From the NCBI GenBank assembly GCA_041725895.1, contig JBGRQA010000048.1:1-24616 (forward strand): a stretch of DNA of 24,616 nucleotides, given 5' to 3'. The DNA comes from JBGRQA01 sp041725895 (GTDB lineage Bacteria; Bacteroidota; Bacteroidia; Bacteroidales; Marinifilaceae). Under the pieces are notes generated by a model. The model was given only the letters and a program-made list of their open reading frames with translations, had not been told where the DNA came from and made no database searches. Positions 22,223 through 24,616 of this stretch are shown here, in pieces. Position 1 is the stretch's first letter. The number at the start of each line of letters is the position of its first letter. Both the position numbers and the translations under genes were made by a program.

Positions 22223-23533
22223 TTATTTAGAAATCTCGATTCTTACTTTCTTTCTTTTGATTCTTTCGTTACGAAGTAACTGAACTACTTTTTGTGCTTT
22301 CTTTCTTTTTACAGCAGCGAAAGAAGTGAAATCCAATACTTCAATTTTGCCTAGTTCATCCTTTTCTAATTTCCCCTTTTTGAATAGAAGACCTACGATG
22401 TCGATTTTATTGACTTTGTCCTTTTTGCCCGAATCAATGTAAAGTGTTGTCCAATCTGGTTGTTGGGGAAGAGAAATGTTTGTGGGAAGTTCTTCATAAA
22501 TTGGAGTATGGTCAACAAACTCTGGAGTCGGTTCTCCTTCTCCCAATACCAGGTAGGATGTACCACCGGCGTGCATCCGGGCTGTTCTTCCATTTCTATG
22601 AATGAAAGCATCCTCTTTGGAAGGCAATTGGTAGTGGATTACATTCTGTATTTCGGGAATATCCAGACCCCGAGAAGCTAGATCTGTTGTGATTAATAAT
22701 TGGTGACTTCCGTTTCTGAATTTGATAAGTGCTCGTTCACGATCCTCTTGCTTCATTCCACCGTGAAAAATATCATGTGCCAATCCTTTTTCCCATAGTA
22801 AATCACTGATTCGTTCCACTGCATCTCTATGGTTGCAGAAAACCAGAGAGGATTGATTGCCCAATTTGCAGATCAAACGAAACAAAGCATCCAGCTTGTC
22901 ACGACCTTCAGCTTCCACTGCTTTTAATGTAAGTGCCTTGGGAACAGTATCACCTAAATAATCCAGTACCTTTGGAAATTTTATACCTGTGAAGGATGGA
23001 ATTTCCTGAGCTTGAGTTGCTGAGGTTAGGATTCGTTTCTTAAGATTGTTTAGTCCATTAATAATGAACTTCATTTCTCTTTCAAACCCCAACTCCAGGG
23101 CTTTATCAAATTCGTCCAGTACAAGTGCATGGATTGTGCTTGTATCGATATTTTCCCGGCGGATATGATCTGCGATTCTGCCAGGTGTTCCTATGAGTAG
23201 AGTGGGAGGATGAATTAAGTTATTTTTTTCCGTTCTCATGGAGTGCCCTCCATAACAACAATTTACTTTGTAGCCGGTTCCCATAGACCGAAAGACTTGC
23301 TCAATTTGTAGAGCCAATTCACGGGAAGGTGCTAATACTAATGCCTGGACGCCTTCCTTTTTTGCATTTAGTGTTTGAAGCAATGGCAACAGGAAACCAA
23401 GTGTTTTGCCTGATCCGGTAGGGGAGAGTAGTACAACATCCTTATTGCTTTCGTTTGCTTGAATGGAAGCTTTTTGCATTTCATTAAGCGAAGTGATGCC
23501 CAGTTTATTGAGTATTTTCGTAGTTTTTTGCAT
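22223..23533 (-). CDS. dbpA: DbpA-like DEAD-box RNA helicase
   Basis: This 436-residue helicase has the Q-motif GITSLNEMQKASIQ, Walker A SPTGSGKT (37-44), PSRELA (69-74), TPGRI, motif II DEFD (140-143) in place of the usual DEAD, TSAT (motif III), DLASRGLDIPE and motif VI HRNGRTAR. The C-terminal 65 residues (starting INKIDIVGLLFKKG, then LGKIEVLDFTSFAAV) look like the DbpA RNA-binding domain, which in E. coli grips hairpin 92 of 23S rRNA during 50S assembly. So a ribosome-assembly role is likely. I place the start at 23533 (MQKTTKIL), because the promoter lies at 23538-23568. The longer frame from 23578 would run through that promoter and the preceding terminator. The leader would be only a few bases, possibly leaderless. 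Confidence 0.93.
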   Translation of the reverse strand: MQKTTKILNKLGITSLNEMQKASIQANESNKDVVLLSPTGSGKTLGFLLPLLQTLNAKKEGVQALVLAPSRELALQIEQVFRSMGTGYKVNCCYGGHSMRTEKNNLIHPPTLLIGTPGRIADHIRRENIDTSTIHALVLDEFDKALELGFEREMKFIINGLNNLKKRILTSATQAQEIPSFTGIKFPKVLDYLGDTVPKALTLKAVEAEGRDKLDALFRLICKLGNQSSLVFCNHRDAVERISDLLWEKGLAHDIFHGGMKQEDRERALIKFRNGSHQLLITTDLASRGLDIPEIQNVIHYQLPSKEDAFIHRNGRTARMHAGGTSYLVLGEGEPTPEFVDHTPIYEELPTNISLPQQPDWTTLYIDSGKKDKVNKIDIVGLLFKKGKLEKDELGKIEVLDFTSFAAVKRKKAQKVVQLLRNERIKRKKVRIEISK

Positions 23534-23537
23534 CGCG

Positions 23538-23568
23538 CAAAGGTAATGGAAAAAGCAACGATTGACAA
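23538..23568 (-). promoter_or_regulatory. Promoter of the DbpA-like helicase gene
   Basis: On the minus strand TTG (23568-23566), a 20-base spacer and TACCTTTG (23545-23538) match the Bacteroidota promoter consensus. The -7 element ends 4 bases before ATG 23533, so the transcript begins at or very near the start codon. Confidence 0.75.
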
Positions 23569-23576
23569 GATGCTGC

Positions 23577-23615
23577 AAAAAAAGAGCCCCAGCGTTTTGC
23601 TGAGGCTCTTTTTTT
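23577..23615 (-). terminator. Rho-independent terminator after hpf
   Basis: Seven A-T pairs, then GAGCC/GGCTC, one mismatch and CAGC/GCTG close a 5-base loop (GTTTT on the + strand). On the minus strand it starts 14 bases after the hpf stop. Its T-run ends 8 bases before the -33 element of the helicase promoter, so the two genes are separate transcription units. Confidence 0.9.
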
Positions 23616-23629
23616 AATGTGTTTCTATA

Positions 23630-23929
23630 TTATTTGGCTTGAAGTTTTTCTTTGTGTTTTAATATTTGGGTTCGCAAGGCATCTGCTACCATATCGGTGG
23701 CTTCTTCAAAAGTTTTGCATTGCTTTTTGGCGAATAATTCCTGTCCGGGAATTCCCATTTTAACTTCAACCACTTTATTTTCTAATGTTTCGGATTTTTC
23801 AAGGTTGAGGAAAACCTCACATCCGGTAATGTTATCGTTAAATTTTTGTAATTTGGAAATCTTTTGGTTAATAAATGCTTCTAGTTTGCTATCTGCTTTA
23901 AAACCTACTGATTGCATTTTCATATTCAT
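23630..23929 (-). CDS. hpf: Ribosome hibernation-promoting factor, short HPF/RaiA family
   Basis: The 99-residue protein is a short HPF/RaiA-type factor that binds the decoding region of the 30S subunit and holds ribosomes idle during starvation. It begins MNMKMQSVGFKADSKLEAFI, typical of Bacteroidota members, with the beta-alpha-beta core (KISKLQKF, EVFLNLEKSE, KVVEVKMGIPG, LFAKKQCKTFEEATDMVADAL). It ends after the second helix (LRTQILKHKEKL), without the C-terminal dimerisation domain of long HPF. So it probably acts like short HPF and may need a partner to pair ribosomes. ATG 23929 is set by a Shine-Dalgarno sequence 7 bases upstream; a GTG at 23932 and another ATG at 23923 are also in frame. 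It is followed by its own terminator. Confidence 0.94.
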   Translation of the reverse strand: MNMKMQSVGFKADSKLEAFINQKISKLQKFNDNITGCEVFLNLEKSETLENKVVEVKMGIPGQELFAKKQCKTFEEATDMVADALRTQILKHKEKLQAK

Positions 23930-23936
23930 CACAATT

Positions 23937-23942
23937 CCTCCT
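23937..23942 (-). promoter_or_regulatory. Strong Shine-Dalgarno sequence of hpf
   Basis: AGGAGG on the minus strand, 7 bases before ATG 23929. This is a textbook ribosome binding site, uncommon in this phylum and not seen before the other genes here. It decides between the nested starts. Confidence 0.8.
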
Positions 23943-23952
23943 ATATTTAATT

Positions 23953-23968
23953 TGACCCAATTGAGTCA
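23953..23968. promoter_or_regulatory. Operator-like dyad upstream of hpf
   Basis: TGACCCAATTGAGTCA is an imperfect palindrome: TGAC/GTCA arms and a CAATTG centre, with only one inner pair mismatched. It lies about 25 bases upstream of the hpf start codon, where a repressor or activator could bind, or where a leader hairpin could form. No regulator is identified. Confidence 0.3.
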
Positions 23969-24479
23969 TAAGTTAATATTTCGTTAAATATAAACTGATC
24001 AGTTCTAAATGCGCATGTAGTGGCTGTAATAGCCGGAATGATTAATCGTTTCAGTTTGAAAGTACACTTTTTTTTTGAGAAATGAAAATAATATTAAACT
24101 CAAATTATGATGTCTTTTTATTAAAAAATGTCAATAGTCTTGAAACCAGAAAGGTGGATTCGTCCTGTTTTTGCCATTTTTTTTAGGGGAGAGGGGAATT
24201 CAGTTTGTTTTTTCCTATTTGTGCAAATAAATTCCATCTGAAATGGTGATTGTATCTATTAAAATTTCGCAAGAATCCTTGATGGGAGAATATTTGGAAG
24301 GAATGACCGGGGAAGTGTTACATGGAAATGGGAACTTGATATTTCGGATCAAGTGGAAAACTAGTGGAGGAAATGGGAGCATTTGCAATTTTTGATTTGC
24401 TGTTCCCACTTTGTTATGTAGGTTATCTGGTAAGCCTGTAAGGCTTTAATAAATATATCCCGGTCAATTGTGACTCCAG
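23969..24479. other. Intergenic region, no gene seen
   Basis: About 510 bases of AT-rich sequence between hpf and the terminal repeat. The frame at 24215-24409 on the minus strand has no feature of a real protein. It should contain the hpf promoter, but I found no TAnnTTTG element in the right direction. No RNA gene is evident. Confidence 0.5.
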
Positions 24480-24616
24480 CCAGTATTTCACTCCCTTTAA
24501 GCACTAAATTACTGCCTGTAGGCAGTAAAAAAGGTACCGCAGGCAGTGAATTAGTGCTTGCAGGCAGTAAATTTGGTACTCAAAGCAGTAAATTAGTCAC
24601 TGAAGGGACTAAATCA
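24480..24616 (+). repeat. Exact 21-bp-period tandem repeat, continues past the window
   Basis: Units start at 24480, 24501, 24522, 24543, 24564, 24585 and 24606, exactly 21 bases apart, the last cut off by the window end. A rough consensus is GCAGTAAATTAGTGCCTGCAG. Units are also partly self-complementary: ACTGCCTGTAGGCAGT (24511-24526) is a perfect inverted repeat and AGGCAGTGAATTAGTGC (24541-24557) nearly reverses GCACTAAATTACTGCCT (24501-24517). Because 21 is seven codons, one frame stays open (heptapeptide like S-K-L-V-P-A-G) from 24434 to the edge, but it has no ATG. I favour a non-coding repeat. Confidence 0.85.

Noticed and set aside
23534..23578. Upstream extension of the DbpA-like helicase
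   Set aside because: It overlaps the consensus promoter and the tip of the preceding terminator, and adds residues foreign to the family.
24215..24409. 64-codon minus-strand frame near the window end
   Set aside because: Short, Pro/Phe/Ile-rich, with no start signals or recognisable features.
24434..24616. Open frame through the terminal 21-bp repeat as a gene
   Set aside because: It stays open because the period is a multiple of three, lacks an ATG and has no protein-like sequence before the repeat. The next sequence would be needed to revise this.

Overview
This window looks like chromosomal DNA from a Bacteroidota bacterium, probably a free-living Marinilabiliales-type relative; the order is an inference. 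Several genes are preceded by the Bacteroidota promoter form (TTG/TTTG, about 20 bases, TAnnTTTG). Shine-Dalgarno sequences are mostly absent. Lipoproteins carry typical lipoboxes, one of them followed by the S-K-D-D-E surface-export type of signal. A 6-bladed beta-propeller lipoprotein, a DbpA-like helicase with the motif DEFD, and an atypical RecQ also fit this phylum. I see no rRNA, tRNA, insertion sequence or CRISPR array.

Layout. 1-1450: a beta-propeller lipoprotein on the + strand, ending at a strong terminator. 1580-8109: a minus-strand block read as sbcD, sbcC, a SAM methyltransferase, then a secreted protein of unknown function with a possible Cys/His peptidase core. 8110-9155: a gene-poor divergent region with a degenerate 20-21 bp array. 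9156-10980: sfsA, then a tandem array of imperfect palindromes (CACCGCAGAT...ATCnGCGGTGAG) with a GxxExxY-family PD-(D/E)XK-like gene inside it and further copies downstream. 11050-13333: a YkgJ-type cysteine-cluster protein converging on an unrecognised three-helix membrane protein. 13334-16976: a possible leader RNA or attenuator, then a nine-repeat fibronectin-III lipoprotein. 16984-18900: recQ. 19167-20331: a small membrane protein and a YqiA/UPF0227-like hydrolase, probably one operon. 20542-22146: class I fumarase. 22223-23929: a DbpA-like RNA helicase and a short ribosome hibernation factor, both on the minus strand. The window ends in an exact 21-bp-period repeat that runs off the edge.

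How the genes work together. SbcCD and RecQ both process DNA structures. DbpA-like helicase and HPF both act on the ribosome and are only about 100 bp apart, although each seems to have its own promoter or terminator. Fumarase belongs to central carbon metabolism. The most interesting part is the palindromic repeat array around the GxxExxY gene. It looks like a small repeat-plus-nuclease locus whose mechanism I cannot establish from sequence alone. The two 20-21 bp arrays are separate structures that no gene explains.
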